64,000 nt of DNA from Acetilactobacillus jinshanensis (GTDB taxonomy: Bacteria; Bacillota; Bacilli; Lactobacillales; Lactobacillaceae). Made by a program: the position numbers and the translations under genes. The notes beneath the pieces are model-generated. The model saw only the letters and a program-made list of their open reading frames with translations. It was not told the DNA's origin and did not search any database. Positions 26,434-36,670 of the stretch are shown piece by piece (the first letter of the stretch is position 1; each line of letters starts with the position of its first letter). Where the stretch lies: contig NZ_CP034726.1 of NCBI RefSeq assembly GCF_004359375.1, forward strand, positions 372,001 to 436,000. Direction: 5' to 3'.

Positions 26434-27648
26434 ATGAATAAACAGAAACAGGAATTAGTAAGTGCTTTTAATTCCTTAGAAAAAGATAAAGGGATTAAAA
26501 AAGGTACTATTATCGATGCTTTAAAAGCAGCTTTAGCTTCAGCATATAAACGTAATTTCCATCAGGCTCAAAACGTCGAAGTCGATTTTGGTGATGACGG
26601 AACTTTAAAGGTTTACGCTATCAAAAAAGTTGTTAAAGACGTTAAAGATCCACGTTTAGAATGCAGCTTGGATGATGCACTTAAGCGTAGTCATGGTTAT
26701 GAATTAGGTGACGAAATTAAGGTTGAAGTTACCCCACGTAACTTTGGTCGAATTGCTGCCCAGACTGCTAAGCAGGTCGTAATGCAGAAGATCAGTGAAG
26801 CTGAACGTCAGAGCATTTACGACGAATACAGTAAATACCAGGATGAATTAATCACTGGTACTGTCGAACGTGAAGATTATAAATTTGTATACGTTAATTT
26901 AGGTAAGGTTATTGCGGTAATGCCTAAGAGTGGCCAAATCCGTGACGAAGATTACCGACCTCATGAAGATATTCAGGTTTACGTTACTAAAGTTGAAAAT
27001 GCTTCAAAAGGCCCTCAAGTATACGTTAGTCGTACCGCACCTGGTTTATTAAAGCGTTTATTCGAAGAAGAAGTTCCTGAAATTTATGATGGAACAGTTG
27101 AAATCGTATCAATTGCTCGTGAAGCCGGTAACCGTGCCAAAGTTGCGGTTCGTTCTACTAACAAGAATATCGATCCAGTTGGTACTACCGTTGGTCCCCG
27201 TGGTGAACGTGTTCAAGCCATCGTTAATAAACTAGGTGGCGAAAACATGGATATCGTTCAATGGGACAGTGATGAGGCAACGTATATTGCTAACGCTTTA
27301 AATCCATCTGAAGTCGATAACGTTATCTTTGATCCGGATAACGATCATGCTTGTACCGTAATCGTACCGGATAACCAGTTATCATTAGCCATTGGTAAAC
27401 GAGGCCAGAACGCTCGTTTAGCTGCTAAATTAACAGGCTATAAGATTGATATTGAACCAGAATCGGATCAGGATAAGATTATTAGCAAAGTTAATAAAGT
27501 TGCTGCTGATTCTGAAGAATCTTCAAAGGATACTTCCTCTGATGAAAAAGCTACTGATGTTGACACATCTGCAGATACTGATGATGATTCAGACGATGTA
27601 AGTAGTGATTCCGATTTAGATAGTGATGCTTCCAGTGAAGATAAATAA
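26434..27648 (+). CDS. nusA: Transcription termination/antitermination protein NusA
   Basis: A 404-residue RNA polymerase-binding factor. The N-terminal domain (about 1-125) is followed by an S1 domain (about 130-200, [16 protein letters not shown]), then KH1 and KH2 ([25 protein letters not shown]). The last ~50 residues are an acidic Ser/Asp low-complexity tail; the C-terminal repeats of enteric NusA are absent, as normal in Bacillota. AAAGGAG precedes the ATG. Confidence 0.97.
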   Translation: MNKQKQELVSAFNSLEKDKGIKKGTIIDALKAALASAYKRNFHQAQNVEVDFGDDGTLKVYAIKKVVKDVKDPRLECSLDDALKRSHGYELGDEIKVEVTPRNFGRIAAQTAKQVVMQKISEAERQSIYDEYSKYQDELITGTVEREDYKFVYVNLGKVIAVMPKSGQIRDEDYRPHEDIQVYVTKVENASKGPQVYVSRTAPGLLKRLFEEEVPEIYDGTVEIVSIAREAGNRAKVAVRSTNKNIDPVGTTVGPRGERVQAIVNKLGGENMDIVQWDSDEATYIANALNPSEVDNVIFDPDNDHACTVIVPDNQLSLAIGKRGQNARLAAKLTGYKIDIEPESDQDKIISKVNKVAADSEESSKDTSSDEKATDVDTSADTDDDSDDVSSDSDLDSDASSEDK

Positions 27649-27661
27649 GGAGTGATTAACC

Positions 27662-27961
27662 ATGCGTCGCAGAAAAGTACCGATGCGTAAAGATATCGTA
27701 ACGGGTAAGATGGCTCCGAAGAAAAAATTGATTCGAATTGTTCATCAGAAAGATGGCAAAGTGTTCATCGATAAAACTGGTAAACAGTCCGGCCGTGGAG
27801 CATACGTTGGCATGAGTGTCGCCGAAGCCAAAAAGGCTAAAGCTGAAAAGACATTCAATAAAGTATTTTCAGCCGATTTGGATGACAAATTCTATGACCA
27901 GTTAATTAAATATGCTGATCATGAACAGGCCCGTCAACAATTATTAAGTCATGATAAATAA
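27662..27961 (+). CDS. rnpM: YlxR family protein (RNase P modulator RnpM)
   Basis: A 99-residue RNA-binding protein with the MRKDIVTGKM start region and the GRGAYV motif (about 46-51) of the YlxR fold. YlxR has been reported to modulate RNase P in B. subtilis. It overlaps the next gene by 11 bases, showing translational coupling. Cys residues of the zinc-like CxxC variant are absent. Confidence 0.93.
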   Translation: MRRRKVPMRKDIVTGKMAPKKKLIRIVHQKDGKVFIDKTGKQSGRGAYVGMSVAEAKKAKAEKTFNKVFSADLDDKFYDQLIKYADHEQARQQLLSHDK

Positions 27962-28277
27962 GATAAATAATAAGAAGCAGTTCCTAAACTTTTTGGGAAT
28001 TGCCCAGGGAGCTGGTAAAATTATCAGTGGTGAAAACACTTTGATTATGAAGATTAAAGCTCACCAGATTGGCTTTCTTATTATAGCTGCCGATGCCGGT
28101 CAAGCCACCAGTAAGAAATTTCATGATAAAGCCAGTTCTCACAAAATACCGTTAAATGATCAATTTACTAAGAAAGAACTTAGTCACGCAATTGGTAGAA
28201 ATCGAATTGTGATGGGTTTACAGGATCGTGGATTTGTAAATCATTTGATCGAATTGAATCAGAATACTAAAGGATAG
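27951..28277 (+). CDS. YlxQ-type L7Ae/L30e family ribosomal protein
   Basis: A 108-residue kink-turn RNA-binding family member: [34 protein letters not shown] and the nearby basic helix. It begins inside the end of rnpM. Its exact RNA target is not known; the gene order nusA-ylxR-ylxQ-infB is standard. Confidence 0.92.
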   Translation: MINKINNKKQFLNFLGIAQGAGKIISGENTLIMKIKAHQIGFLIIAADAGQATSKKFHDKASSHKIPLNDQFTKKELSHAIGRNRIVMGLQDRGFVNHLIELNQNTKG

Positions 28278-28284
28278 TGATGAT

Positions 28285-30552
28285 ATGGGTAAAAAACGCG
28301 TTTACACATTAGCTCGTGAACTTCATATGAGTAGTAAACAGCTGATTACTAAGGCAAATAAGAAAGGGATTCATATCAAGAATCATATGGCAACCCTTGA
28401 TTCTAAACAAGAATCTCAAGTCCGACATGCTGTTAAAGCAAGCCGAAATTCTAAGCCCGCTAATAATCACAAATCAAATAATCATCACGGTAATAATCGC
28501 AATAATCAACATCGAGTCAATAATCACAAATCGAACGTAAATAAATCCAATCAGCATTCCCATAATGGTAATAATCACAATAACAATCATAAATCGAATG
28601 CTTCTAAATTTGTTCATCGTCCGAAGAGCTACTCGAACCAAAATGGTAATAACAATTATCACCGTCATAACAATAAGAAGCGTCGTCGATGGAACCGTCG
28701 ACATAACCGTAACAACAACCGTTACAGCACTAATCAGCGAATTCGTCAGATTCATAAGCATAATCATGCCCCAAGACGAAAAGCTCGTCCGTTACCGAAG
28801 ACTTTGTACTACACGGTAGGGATGAACGCTCAGGATATTGGTAAGATTTTACACCGTGCTCCTGCTGAAATCGTCAAAAAATTAATTGATTTAGGGATTA
28901 TGGTTAACCAGAATAAATCTCTGGGTAAGGATACCATTGAATTGTTAGCTGTTGCTTACCATATCAAGGCTAAAGAAAAGAAACAGGTTAACATTTCTGA
29001 TATCGATAAGATGTTCAAGAAAGAAATCAATAACAAGAAACACCTTGTTCCTCGTCCACCAGTAATTACCATCATGGGTCATGTTGATCATGGTAAGACT
29101 ACGTTATTAGATTACCTTCGTCATTCTCATGTGGCTGCACATGAAGCTGGTGGTATTACCCAGGACATTGGTGCTTACCAGATTAAAGAAAAAGGTAAGA
29201 CCATTACGTTCTTAGATACTCCAGGTCATGCTGCATTCTCAGCAATGCGTGCTCGTGGTGCTAGAATTACCGATTTAGTTGTCTTAGTTGTTGCTGCGGA
29301 TGATGGTGTTATGCCACAAACCGTTGAAGCCATCGACCATGCTAAGGCTGCTAAGACCCCAATTATCGTTGCGATTAACAAGATCGATAAACCAGGTGCT
29401 AACCCGAAGAAGGTTACTAACCAGTTAACTCGATACGGCCTAATCCCTGAAAAATGGGGTGGTAATACCATCTTCGTTAATATCTCCGCTAAGTTAGGTA
29501 CTAACGTTAAAGAATTACTGGACATGATTATTCTTAAGGCTGAAGTCATGGAATTAAAGGCTAACCCTAAGCAAAATGCCGCCGGTTCTGTTATTGAATC
29601 AAAGCTAGATAAGGGTAAAGGTCCCGTTGCTTCCGTCTTAGTTCAAGAAGGAACCATGCACATCGAAGATCCAATCGTAGTTGGCGATACGTTCGGTCGA
29701 GTTCGTACCATGACTAACGAAAATGGTAAGCCTTTGAAGTCTGCTGGTCCGTCCACTCCAGTTGAAATTACTGGATTGAGTAGCGTTCCAGAAGCTGGTG
29801 ATCGTTTCGTTGTCTTTGACCACGAAAAGGATGCCCGTGCTGCTGGTGAACAGCGTGCTGAACAAGCTCAGATGGAACGTCGTAAGCAGGATAATACTGT
29901 TACTTTGAGTAACTTATTCAGTACCATGAAGAAGAACGATATGAAGAAAGTTAACTTGATCATCAAAGCCGATGTTCAAGGTTCCGTTGAAGCCATTGAC
30001 TCAAGTTTGAAAGATATTAAAGTCAAGGGGGTTCTAGTAAGTATCGTCCATTCCGGTGTTGGTGCAATCAACGAAAGTGATGTTACCTTAGCTCAAGCTA
30101 CTAATGCAATCGTATTAGGATTTAATGTTCGACCTACACCGCAGGCTAAGATTCAGGCTGAAAACTATAAAGTTGATATTCGACTTTATGACGTTATCTA
30201 TGATTTAATCGATGAAGTTAAATCAGCTATGAAAGGTAAGTTAGCTCCTAAGTATAAAGAAGTTGTTACCGGAGATGCTGACGTCCGTCAACTTTATAAA
30301 GCTTCTGCCGTTGGTACGATTGCCGGTTGTATGGTAACGAAAGGTTACATTGGCAACGGTACCCGAATTCACTTAATCCGTGATAACAAAGTTGTTTACA
30401 CTGGTAAGTTAGCAAGCTTGAAGCGTTTTAAGAATGATGCTAAAGAAGTTAAGCAAGGCTTTGAATGTGGTATGACGATCGAAGACTATAACGACATTAA
30501 AGTCGGTGATGTAATCGAAGCTTATACCATGAAAGCCATTCCAAGAAAGTAA
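28285..30552 (+). CDS. infB: Translation initiation factor IF-2
   Basis: A 755-residue GTPase that delivers fMet-tRNA to the 30S subunit. The N-terminal IF2N segment (1-52) is followed by an Asn/His/Lys-rich low-complexity stretch (about 55-165) with repeated NNHKSN units, then a second IF2N, the G domain ([21 protein letters not shown]), and domains II-IV. Length and C-terminal core are normal; the spacer composition is unusual for its His/Asn content. Confidence 0.97.
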   Translation: MGKKRVYTLARELHMSSKQLITKANKKGIHIKNHMATLDSKQESQVRHAVKASRNSKPANNHKSNNHHGNNRNNQHRVNNHKSNVNKSNQHSHNGNNHNNNHKSNASKFVHRPKSYSNQNGNNNYHRHNNKKRRRWNRRHNRNNNRYSTNQRIRQIHKHNHAPRRKARPLPKTLYYTVGMNAQDIGKILHRAPAEIVKKLIDLGIMVNQNKSLGKDTIELLAVAYHIKAKEKKQVNISDIDKMFKKEINNKKHLVPRPPVITIMGHVDHGKTTLLDYLRHSHVAAHEAGGITQDIGAYQIKEKGKTITFLDTPGHAAFSAMRARGARITDLVVLVVAADDGVMPQTVEAIDHAKAAKTPIIVAINKIDKPGANPKKVTNQLTRYGLIPEKWGGNTIFVNISAKLGTNVKELLDMIILKAEVMELKANPKQNAAGSVIESKLDKGKGPVASVLVQEGTMHIEDPIVVGDTFGRVRTMTNENGKPLKSAGPSTPVEITGLSSVPEAGDRFVVFDHEKDARAAGEQRAEQAQMERRKQDNTVTLSNLFSTMKKNDMKKVNLIIKADVQGSVEAIDSSLKDIKVKGVLVSIVHSGVGAINESDVTLAQATNAIVLGFNVRPTPQAKIQAENYKVDIRLYDVIYDLIDEVKSAMKGKLAPKYKEVVTGDADVRQLYKASAVGTIAGCMVTKGYIGNGTRIHLIRDNKVVYTGKLASLKRFKNDAKEVKQGFECGMTIEDYNDIKVGDVIEAYTMKAIPRK

Positions 30553-30572
30553 TGTTCTAAGGAGACTTAATT

Positions 30573-30929
30573 ATGGCTCAATACCGAGTTGGTAGACTTG
30601 AAACTGAGATTCAGCGATATACTGATGATATTTTAATCAAGCAGATCCGGGATCCTAGAATTCAAGGTGTAACCATTACTGGTGTTAAAGCAACCGGTGA
30701 TCTACAGCAAGCAACGATTTATTACAGTATTCTTTCTGATAAAGAATCAGACCGTAAGAAGACTCAAGAAGGCTTGGATCATGCCACCGGCTTAATTCAA
30801 AGTGAATTAGGTTCTCGGTTAAGACATGTTTACCACACGCCAAAGATTCATTTTGAACTTGATAAATCGATTGAATATGGTAGTAAAATCGATAAAATTA
30901 TCTCTAAATTAAAAAAAGAAAATCGATAA
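30573..30929 (+). CDS. rbfA: Ribosome-binding factor A
   Basis: A 118-residue KH-like 16S rRNA maturation factor. It shows RVGRLETEIQRYTDDIL near the start and IYYSIL; the DPRIQGVTITGVK segment is typical. A good AAGGAGA precedes it. A terminator directly follows, separating it from truB. Confidence 0.96.
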   Translation: MAQYRVGRLETEIQRYTDDILIKQIRDPRIQGVTITGVKATGDLQQATIYYSILSDKESDRKKTQEGLDHATGLIQSELGSRLRHVYHTPKIHFELDKSIEYGSKIDKIISKLKKENR

Positions 30930-30943
30930 TTAATTTTGAAATT

Positions 30944-30980
30944 AAGGGATAGGTAACTAAAAATGCCTATCCCTTTTGTT
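30944..30980 (+). terminator. rbfA terminator
   Basis: A 10-bp perfect stem (30944-30953 with 30966-30975) and TTTTG tail. It marks the end of the rimP-rbfA unit. Confidence 0.85.
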
Positions 30981-30999
30981 GTCATTTATGAGGAAAGTG

Positions 31000-31911
31000 A
31001 TGAATGTGAACGGAATTATTCCATTATATAAACCTCGTGGGATGACCAGTTTTCATTGCGTTAGTAAGATTAGACACCTTTTAAACATTCGAAAGGTCGG
31101 CCACAGTGGGACTTTAGACCCCGATGTCGACGGTGTTTTACCGATTTGCGTGGGCAGTGCAACTAAAGTAGCTGGCTACCTAATGCACTTTGGTAAAGTT
31201 TATCAAGGGTCCGTGACGTTAGGTTTAGCTACCGATACGGCTGATCTTTCTGGTAACGTAATCAAAACGGAAGCCATTGCGAAACCGTATTCTAATAAGC
31301 AAATTGATAAACAAATGAAGACCTTTGAGAAGGATCGTCTAGTTCAGGTTCCACCAATGTATTCTGCTGTCAGGGTTAATGGTAAACACCTGTATGAATA
31401 CGCTCGACAGGGAATTAAAGTTGATCGACCCAAACATATCGTCAGTGTTAAGAGCTTTAAACAGATTAAGCCATCTCAATATGATCGTGATAAAAAGCAG
31501 CAAACCATATACTTTAGGATTGTTTGTGGCAAGGGCACTTATATTCGTTGCATGTCTGTTGATCTTGGTAAAAAACTAGGTGTGCCGGCGGTAATGTCCA
31601 ACCTTACCCGAGTCAAAAGTGGTAATTTTCATCTTGATCAGACAGTCACGTTTGGTCAAATTAAACATGATCTTGAAGATCACGACCTGTCTTTTCTGGC
31701 ACCGATTGAGCATGCTTTACCTGAAATTCCAGTTTATAATTTAAAATCAAGTCAGTGGGCTCGAGTTAAAAATGGTGCCTTTCTGTATCCAGATGAAGTA
31801 CCTAATTACAACAAGTTGATCTTGAAATATAATCATGATACTAAAGCGTTATATGGCCATGACGTTAAGCAGAAATGTTATCGACCGATTACGATGTTTA
31901 GTATCAAATAA
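31000..31911 (+). CDS. truB: tRNA pseudouridine(55) synthase
   Basis: A 303-residue enzyme that makes psi55 in the T-loop of tRNAs. It has the N-terminal NGIIPLYKPRGMTSF, the catalytic GHSGTLDPDVDGVLP (Asp at about 43) and GKGTYIRCMSVDLG. The ATG at 31000 follows AGGAAAG; the GTG at 31006 also fits the family start and cannot be excluded. ribF follows 14 bases after the stop. Confidence 0.95.
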   Translation: MNVNGIIPLYKPRGMTSFHCVSKIRHLLNIRKVGHSGTLDPDVDGVLPICVGSATKVAGYLMHFGKVYQGSVTLGLATDTADLSGNVIKTEAIAKPYSNKQIDKQMKTFEKDRLVQVPPMYSAVRVNGKHLYEYARQGIKVDRPKHIVSVKSFKQIKPSQYDRDKKQQTIYFRIVCGKGTYIRCMSVDLGKKLGVPAVMSNLTRVKSGNFHLDQTVTFGQIKHDLEDHDLSFLAPIEHALPEIPVYNLKSSQWARVKNGAFLYPDEVPNYNKLILKYNHDTKALYGHDVKQKCYRPITMFSIK

Positions 31912-31925
31912 AGTGGGGTGTTAAT

Positions 31926-32870
31926 ATTCAAGTTATTCATTTACATCACCCATTAAATCCGAAGTTAAAATTTAAAGGTCCGGTCGTTCTAGCGATGGGC
32001 TTCTTTGACGGGCTTCATTTAGGTCATCGTCAAGTTATTATGACGGCTAAAAAGATTGCTCAAAAAAAGCACATGCCGTTGGCCTTGTTAACGTATAATC
32101 ATTCACCCAAAGTGGTTTATCAACGATTAAATGATCATAATCGACGGTATTTGACCCTTAACAAGATGAAGCTTCAAATCTTGAAGCGGTGGGGTGTTCA
32201 GATCGTGTACATGATCGATTACACCTATAGTTTTCAGAGTCAAACCCCACAGCAATTTGTTGATAATTACTTGATCCGGTTTAAGGCCAATACAGTAGTT
32301 GCTGGGAGTAACCATACATATGGGCCCAAAGATACGGCTAACATGATGTTATTACCTAAATATACACGGAACCGAATTAATGTTGTTTCTGTGCCGTGTT
32401 TAATCGTTGCCGGTGGTCGAGTTAGTTCAACTCGGATTAGAAAATGTTTAGATGATGGCCAAGTTGCACTAACGGATAAATTACTGGGTCGACCGTTTCA
32501 GACTGTCGGGACCGTGGTTCGAGGGTATCAACGTGGCCGTAAATTAGGTTTTCCTACCATTAATGTTGCTTATGATGAATATCAATGGCTACCTAAAATC
32601 GGGGTTTACGTAACGTCCGTGATTATTAATCATCATTGCTACGAAGGGATGGCTTCGATTGGTCACAACGTTACCTTTGGTAATCACAACCCCATTACGA
32701 TTGAAATTAATTTGTTGAATTTCCACCAGAATGTTTACGGTGAAACCGTAAAGATTAACTGGTTAAAGGAAATTCGGGATCAGATTAAATTCTCTGATGC
32801 CGACGGCTTGATTAAGCAGATGCGTAAGGATCAAGTTGTTACCCATCAATATTTTTCTAACAATAAGTAA
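31926..32870 (+). CDS. ribF: Bifunctional riboflavin kinase/FAD synthetase
   Basis: A 314-residue enzyme making FMN and FAD. The FAD synthetase half has MGFFDGLHLGHRQVI and VSSTRIR; the kinase half has GYQRGRKLGFPTIN and the GMASIG region. The family N-terminus (QVIHLHHP...) begins before the first ATG (31995), and the only in-frame candidate near GTGGGGTG (31913-31920) is ATT at 31926. I therefore place an AUU start there. If wrong, the start is the internal ATG and 23 conserved residues are lost. Confidence 0.88.
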   Translation: MQVIHLHHPLNPKLKFKGPVVLAMGFFDGLHLGHRQVIMTAKKIAQKKHMPLALLTYNHSPKVVYQRLNDHNRRYLTLNKMKLQILKRWGVQIVYMIDYTYSFQSQTPQQFVDNYLIRFKANTVVAGSNHTYGPKDTANMMLLPKYTRNRINVVSVPCLIVAGGRVSSTRIRKCLDDGQVALTDKLLGRPFQTVGTVVRGYQRGRKLGFPTINVAYDEYQWLPKIGVYVTSVIINHHCYEGMASIGHNVTFGNHNPITIEINLLNFHQNVYGETVKINWLKEIRDQIKFSDADGLIKQMRKDQVVTHQYFSNNK

Positions 32871-32888
32871 TTAAATCGAGTGTTTCTC

Positions 32889-32917
32889 TTGATTTATGAT
32901 GTGCCATTTGGTATATT
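32889..32917 (+). promoter_or_regulatory. hrcA-grpE-dnaK promoter
   Basis: TTGATT (32889-32894), 17 bases, then TATATT (32912-32917). The CIRCE element starts 11 bases after the -10. Confidence 0.7.
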
Positions 32918-32928
32918 ATAAATGTACG

Positions 32929-32964
32929 TTAGCACTAAGGACATATGAGTGCTAAGAGTGCTAA
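32929..32964 (+). promoter_or_regulatory. CIRCE operator with an extra tandem half-site
   Basis: TTAGCACTA, 9 bases, GAGTGCTAA (32929-32955) matches the CIRCE consensus with one change in the left arm. A second GAGTGCTAA (32956-32964) follows directly. HrcA binds CIRCE to repress heat-shock genes. Confidence 0.92.
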
Positions 32965-32982
32965 TGAGGGAGTGATTGATTT

Positions 32983-34026
32983 ATGCTTACGTCCAGACAA
33001 AAGAAAGTCTTATTGGCTGTCGTTCGTGATTACATTAAGAACGGCAATCCAGTTGGATCCAAGGCTTTAGCAAATCAATTACCTTTCCAAGTTAGTTCGG
33101 CGACAATTCGTAACGAGATGGCTTACTTAGAAAGAAAAGGCTTGATCAAAAAGACTCATTCTTCGTCAGGACGGTTACCGTCGATTAACGGTTATCGTTA
33201 CTACATTGATCATTTGATTTCACCCAATCCGGTTACTAAGACTGATCAGGAAATTATCAGACATGCCTTAAATGGCCATTTTCATAAGATTGATGAGATT
33301 GTTAAACAATCTGCTGATATCCTATCAAATTTGACACATTATACAGCATTGACGTTACGTCCTGAACAATCTAAGAAACGGAAGCTGAGTGGCTTTAGAT
33401 TAGTTCCGTTAGGTAATTCTGAAGTCATGGCAATCCTGGTTACCGATAATGGTGAAATTGAAAACCAAGTCTTTCATATCACTAGTGATGTTTCTGGTGA
33501 ACAGCTGGAAATGATCGTTAGACTGATTAATAGCCACTTGAAAGGTGAAGCGATTTCTACAGTCTTAGATCAGTTAAAGACTCAGATTCCTGCTGAAGTG
33601 TCAAGATATATTCGAACACCTGATGGCTTCTTGGACACGTTCTACGATGTCCTTAATAAAGCTGTACGTGATCGTTTCTATATCGGTGGTGAATTGAATT
33701 TACTTAACTTCACTAACAGTAGTGATATTGGTTATTTAAAACCGTTATACACTTTGCTTAATAAGACTAATAATATTTCCAATTTTATTGGCGATCCTAA
33801 TCAACCGATTTCTGTCAAGATTGGTTCTGAACTCAGTAATGATTTACTGAGGCACTACAGTGTGATCACCGGTACTTATAACGTCGGCAATTATGGTAAA
33901 GGCCTAATCGCGGTATTAGGGCCAACCAGAATGCCTTATTCTAAGATTATTGGAATTGTGAGTGCATTTCGTAAAGATCTTGCCGAACGATTGCTAGGTT
34001 ACTTTAGAAATTATTATGATCAGTAA
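32983..34026 (+). CDS. hrcA: Heat-inducible transcription repressor HrcA
   Basis: A 347-residue repressor. The N-terminal winged helix shows LTSRQKKVLLAVVRDYI, GNPVGSKAL, SSATIRNEMAYLE and SSSGRLPS; the GAF-like core follows. It binds the CIRCE element just upstream, so the operon is autoregulated. AGGGAG precedes the ATG. grpE starts 18 bases later. Confidence 0.96.
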   Translation: MLTSRQKKVLLAVVRDYIKNGNPVGSKALANQLPFQVSSATIRNEMAYLERKGLIKKTHSSSGRLPSINGYRYYIDHLISPNPVTKTDQEIIRHALNGHFHKIDEIVKQSADILSNLTHYTALTLRPEQSKKRKLSGFRLVPLGNSEVMAILVTDNGEIENQVFHITSDVSGEQLEMIVRLINSHLKGEAISTVLDQLKTQIPAEVSRYIRTPDGFLDTFYDVLNKAVRDRFYIGGELNLLNFTNSSDIGYLKPLYTLLNKTNNISNFIGDPNQPISVKIGSELSNDLLRHYSVITGTYNVGNYGKGLIAVLGPTRMPYSKIIGIVSAFRKDLAERLLGYFRNYYDQ

Positions 34027-34044
34027 TAGATAGGAGGGATCTAT

Positions 34045-34644
34045 TTGGCTGAAAAGAAAGACAAAAAGCAGTTGAAGCAACAGAAACAATCAGCTAAGAA
34101 AGTTGATAAAAAAGCTACTAAGGCGACTGGTAAGAAAGCTACTAAGAAAGCAGCTAAAAAGCCGTCATCAAAAGAAGTTATTTCTCAACTCAAAAAACAA
34201 GTTGCTGATTTAAAAAAGAAGAATGGCTCGTTAGATGATCAATATCTTCGTGCCGAAGCTGAAATGCAAAATGTTCAAAAGCATGATGCAATGGATGCTC
34301 AACAGATTCGGAAATACAGTGGTCAGAAGCTAGCTAAAAGTATTTTACCAGGCCTTGATAATATGGAACGTGCTTTAGCAGTTAAGACACCTGATAAGGG
34401 TGGCAAGCAGTTAAAGCAAGGTGTCAAGATGGTTTATGATCGTTTGACTCAAGCATTATCAGAAAATGGTATTAAAGAAGTTAAAGTTGCTGGCAAGCCA
34501 TTTAATCCAGAATATGCTCAGGCTGTTCAAACCGTTCCCGCCACTAAAAAGCATCCTGCTGCTCAGGTTGTTAAAGTCTTACAAAAAGGTTATCGACTCC
34601 ACGACCGGACGTTACGTCCAGCAATGGTCGTTGTTGCTAAATAA
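34045..34644 (+). CDS. grpE: GrpE nucleotide exchange factor with Lys-rich N-terminus
   Basis: A 199-residue exchange factor for DnaK. The conserved part begins near residue 50 with the coiled coil and continues through LAKSILPGLDNMERAL and the beta-domain GVKMVYDRL ... GKPFNPEYAQAV. The first ~48 residues are strongly basic (KKATKATGKKATKKAAKK), the opposite of the Glu-rich tail seen in most GrpE. TTG start after TAGGAGGGA. It is in the normal hrcA-grpE-dnaK order. Confidence 0.93.
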   Translation: MAEKKDKKQLKQQKQSAKKVDKKATKATGKKATKKAAKKPSSKEVISQLKKQVADLKKKNGSLDDQYLRAEAEMQNVQKHDAMDAQQIRKYSGQKLAKSILPGLDNMERALAVKTPDKGGKQLKQGVKMVYDRLTQALSENGIKEVKVAGKPFNPEYAQAVQTVPATKKHPAAQVVKVLQKGYRLHDRTLRPAMVVVAK

Positions 34645-34694
34645 TTTAAATTAATAATTATTTATAAAAATTTTATGAATCGAGGTTGTAAATT

Positions 34695-36560
34695 ATGGCA
34701 GTAAGTAACAAGATTATTGGTATCGATTTAGGTACTACTAATTCTGCAGTTGCCGTTTTAGAAGGCAAAGAACCTAAGATTATTACTAATCCTGATGGCG
34801 GTCGTACCACACCTTCAGTTGTTGCATTTAAGAATGGTACTCATCAAGTTGGTGATGTTGCTAAGCGTCAGATGATTACTAATCCAAACACGGTTGCATC
34901 AATTAAGCGTCACATGGGTGACCCTAATTACCGTGTTCATGTTGGTAGCAAATCATATACTCCTCAGCAGATTTCCGCTATGATTTTAGGATACATCAAA
35001 GACTTCGCTGAAAAGTACATTGGTGCTACGGTTAACAAAGCCGTCATCACTGTCCCAGCATACTTTGATGATGCTCAGCGTCAGGCCACTAAAGATGCTG
35101 GTAAGATCGCTGGTTTAGATGTTAAGCGTATTATCAACGAACCAACCGCTGCTTCCTTAGCTTATGGCTTAAATAAGAAGCAGGACCAAAAGATTTTGGT
35201 CTATGACTTAGGTGGTGGTACTTTTGATGTCTCCGTACTTCAGTTAGGTGACGGAGTATTCCAGGTACTATCTACTAATGGTGATACCCACTTAGGTGGT
35301 GATGACTTTGATCACCGCATCATGAAGTGGTTAATCGAAGGCTTCAAGAGTGCTCATAATGTTGACTTATCCAAAGATAAGATGGCATTACAACGTTTAA
35401 AGGACGCTTCTGAAAAAGCTAAGAAAGCCTTATCAAGTGAATCAGAAACTGAAATCAGCTTACCATTCATCGCTTCTGGTAAGACTGGTCCGTTACACTT
35501 ACAGGCAACCTTAACCCGTACTAAGTTCAACGAATTAACTTCTGACTTAGTTGACAAGACTAAGATTCCATTCCAGAAAGCATTAAAGGATGCTCACTTA
35601 TCAGTTTCTGACATCGACCACGTTATCTTAAATGGTGGCTCTACTCGTATTCCTGCTGTTCAACAAGCTGTTAAGCAGTGGAGCGGTAAGGAACCTGACC
35701 ATTCCATTAACCCAGATGAAGCCGTTGCTTTAGGTGCCGCTATTCAAGGTGGTGTTCTAACTGGTAACGTTAAAGACGTTGTTCTTTTAGATGTTACTCC
35801 ACTGTCCTTAGGTATTGAAACCATGGGTGGTGTATTCACTAAGTTAATCGATCGTAACACGACCATTCCAACATCTAAGACCAAGGTCTTCTCAACCGCC
35901 GCTGATAATCAGACTGGTGTTGACATTCACGTATTACAAGGTGAACGTCCAATGGCCGCTGATGATAAGAGCTTAGGTCAATTCCAGTTAACTAACATTC
36001 CACCGGCACCACGTGGTGTTCCGCAGATCGCCGTCACTTTTGATATCGATAAGAACGGTATCGTCAACGTATCCGCTAAGGATAAAGGTACTGGTAAGAG
36101 TCAAAACATTACCATCAAGAATGCTAATGGCTTATCCGATGCTGAAATTAAGAAGATGCGTAACGAAGCTAAAGAAAACGAAGCTTCCGATAAGAAGCGT
36201 AAAGCTCAGGTTGACTTAAAGAACAGTGTTGACCAGTTAATCTTCCAGACTGATAAGACCAAGAAAGAAGTTAAGGGTAAGGTATCCCAAGACTTAATCG
36301 ACAAGGCCAACGCAGCCGAAGATGACTTAAAGAAAGCTCGTAAGTCTGGTAACGTTGATGACATGAAGTCCAAGAAGACCGCATTAACTAAGGCTTTACA
36401 AAACTTAGATGTTCAGTTATACAAGCATAAGGGTGGTGCTGCAAAAGGCGGCTCTAATGCTAACGGCAATAATGGATCTAATAATAACAACAACGGTAAC
36501 GGTGGTAATGGTAAGACCGTTAACGGAAACTTCCATACCGTTCATAACAACAACAAATAA
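34695..36560 (+). CDS. dnaK: Molecular chaperone DnaK (Hsp70)
   Basis: A 621-residue Hsp70. The ATPase domain shows [14 protein letters not shown], the [12 protein letters not shown] phosphate loop and [13 protein letters not shown]; the [11 protein letters not shown] linker and substrate domain follow. The C-terminal ~40 residues are Gly/Asn-rich and end [15 protein letters not shown] where most DnaK tails are acidic. No insertion or break. A GAGGTT site precedes the ATG. Confidence 0.97.
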   Translation: MAVSNKIIGIDLGTTNSAVAVLEGKEPKIITNPDGGRTTPSVVAFKNGTHQVGDVAKRQMITNPNTVASIKRHMGDPNYRVHVGSKSYTPQQISAMILGYIKDFAEKYIGATVNKAVITVPAYFDDAQRQATKDAGKIAGLDVKRIINEPTAASLAYGLNKKQDQKILVYDLGGGTFDVSVLQLGDGVFQVLSTNGDTHLGGDDFDHRIMKWLIEGFKSAHNVDLSKDKMALQRLKDASEKAKKALSSESETEISLPFIASGKTGPLHLQATLTRTKFNELTSDLVDKTKIPFQKALKDAHLSVSDIDHVILNGGSTRIPAVQQAVKQWSGKEPDHSINPDEAVALGAAIQGGVLTGNVKDVVLLDVTPLSLGIETMGGVFTKLIDRNTTIPTSKTKVFSTAADNQTGVDIHVLQGERPMAADDKSLGQFQLTNIPPAPRGVPQIAVTFDIDKNGIVNVSAKDKGTGKSQNITIKNANGLSDAEIKKMRNEAKENEASDKKRKAQVDLKNSVDQLIFQTDKTKKEVKGKVSQDLIDKANAAEDDLKKARKSGNVDDMKSKKTALTKALQNLDVQLYKHKGGAAKGGSNANGNNGSNNNNNGNGGNGKTVNGNFHTVHNNNK

Positions 36561-36584
36561 TTGAAATAATCAATGTTTTGCAGG

Positions 36585-36620
36585 AAGCCAAGGTCTGCCA
36601 AATGGACTTTGGCTTTTTGT
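36585..36620 (+). terminator. dnaK terminator
   Basis: An 11-bp stem with one wobble (36585-36595 with 36605-36615), T-rich tail. It separates dnaK from dnaJ. Confidence 0.8.
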
Positions 36621-36670
36621 TTAAGATATGCTATCGTTATAATGATTAATTACATGTTGGGAGGTTAATT

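Noticed and set aside
28440-28790. CRISPR-like or tandem DNA repeat
   Set aside because: The repeats are irregular and in frame within infB; no constant repeat-spacer pattern.
28474-28819. Long open frames on both strands inside the infB spacer
   Set aside because: They arise from the AT-rich Asn/His repeat codons and give low-complexity peptides.
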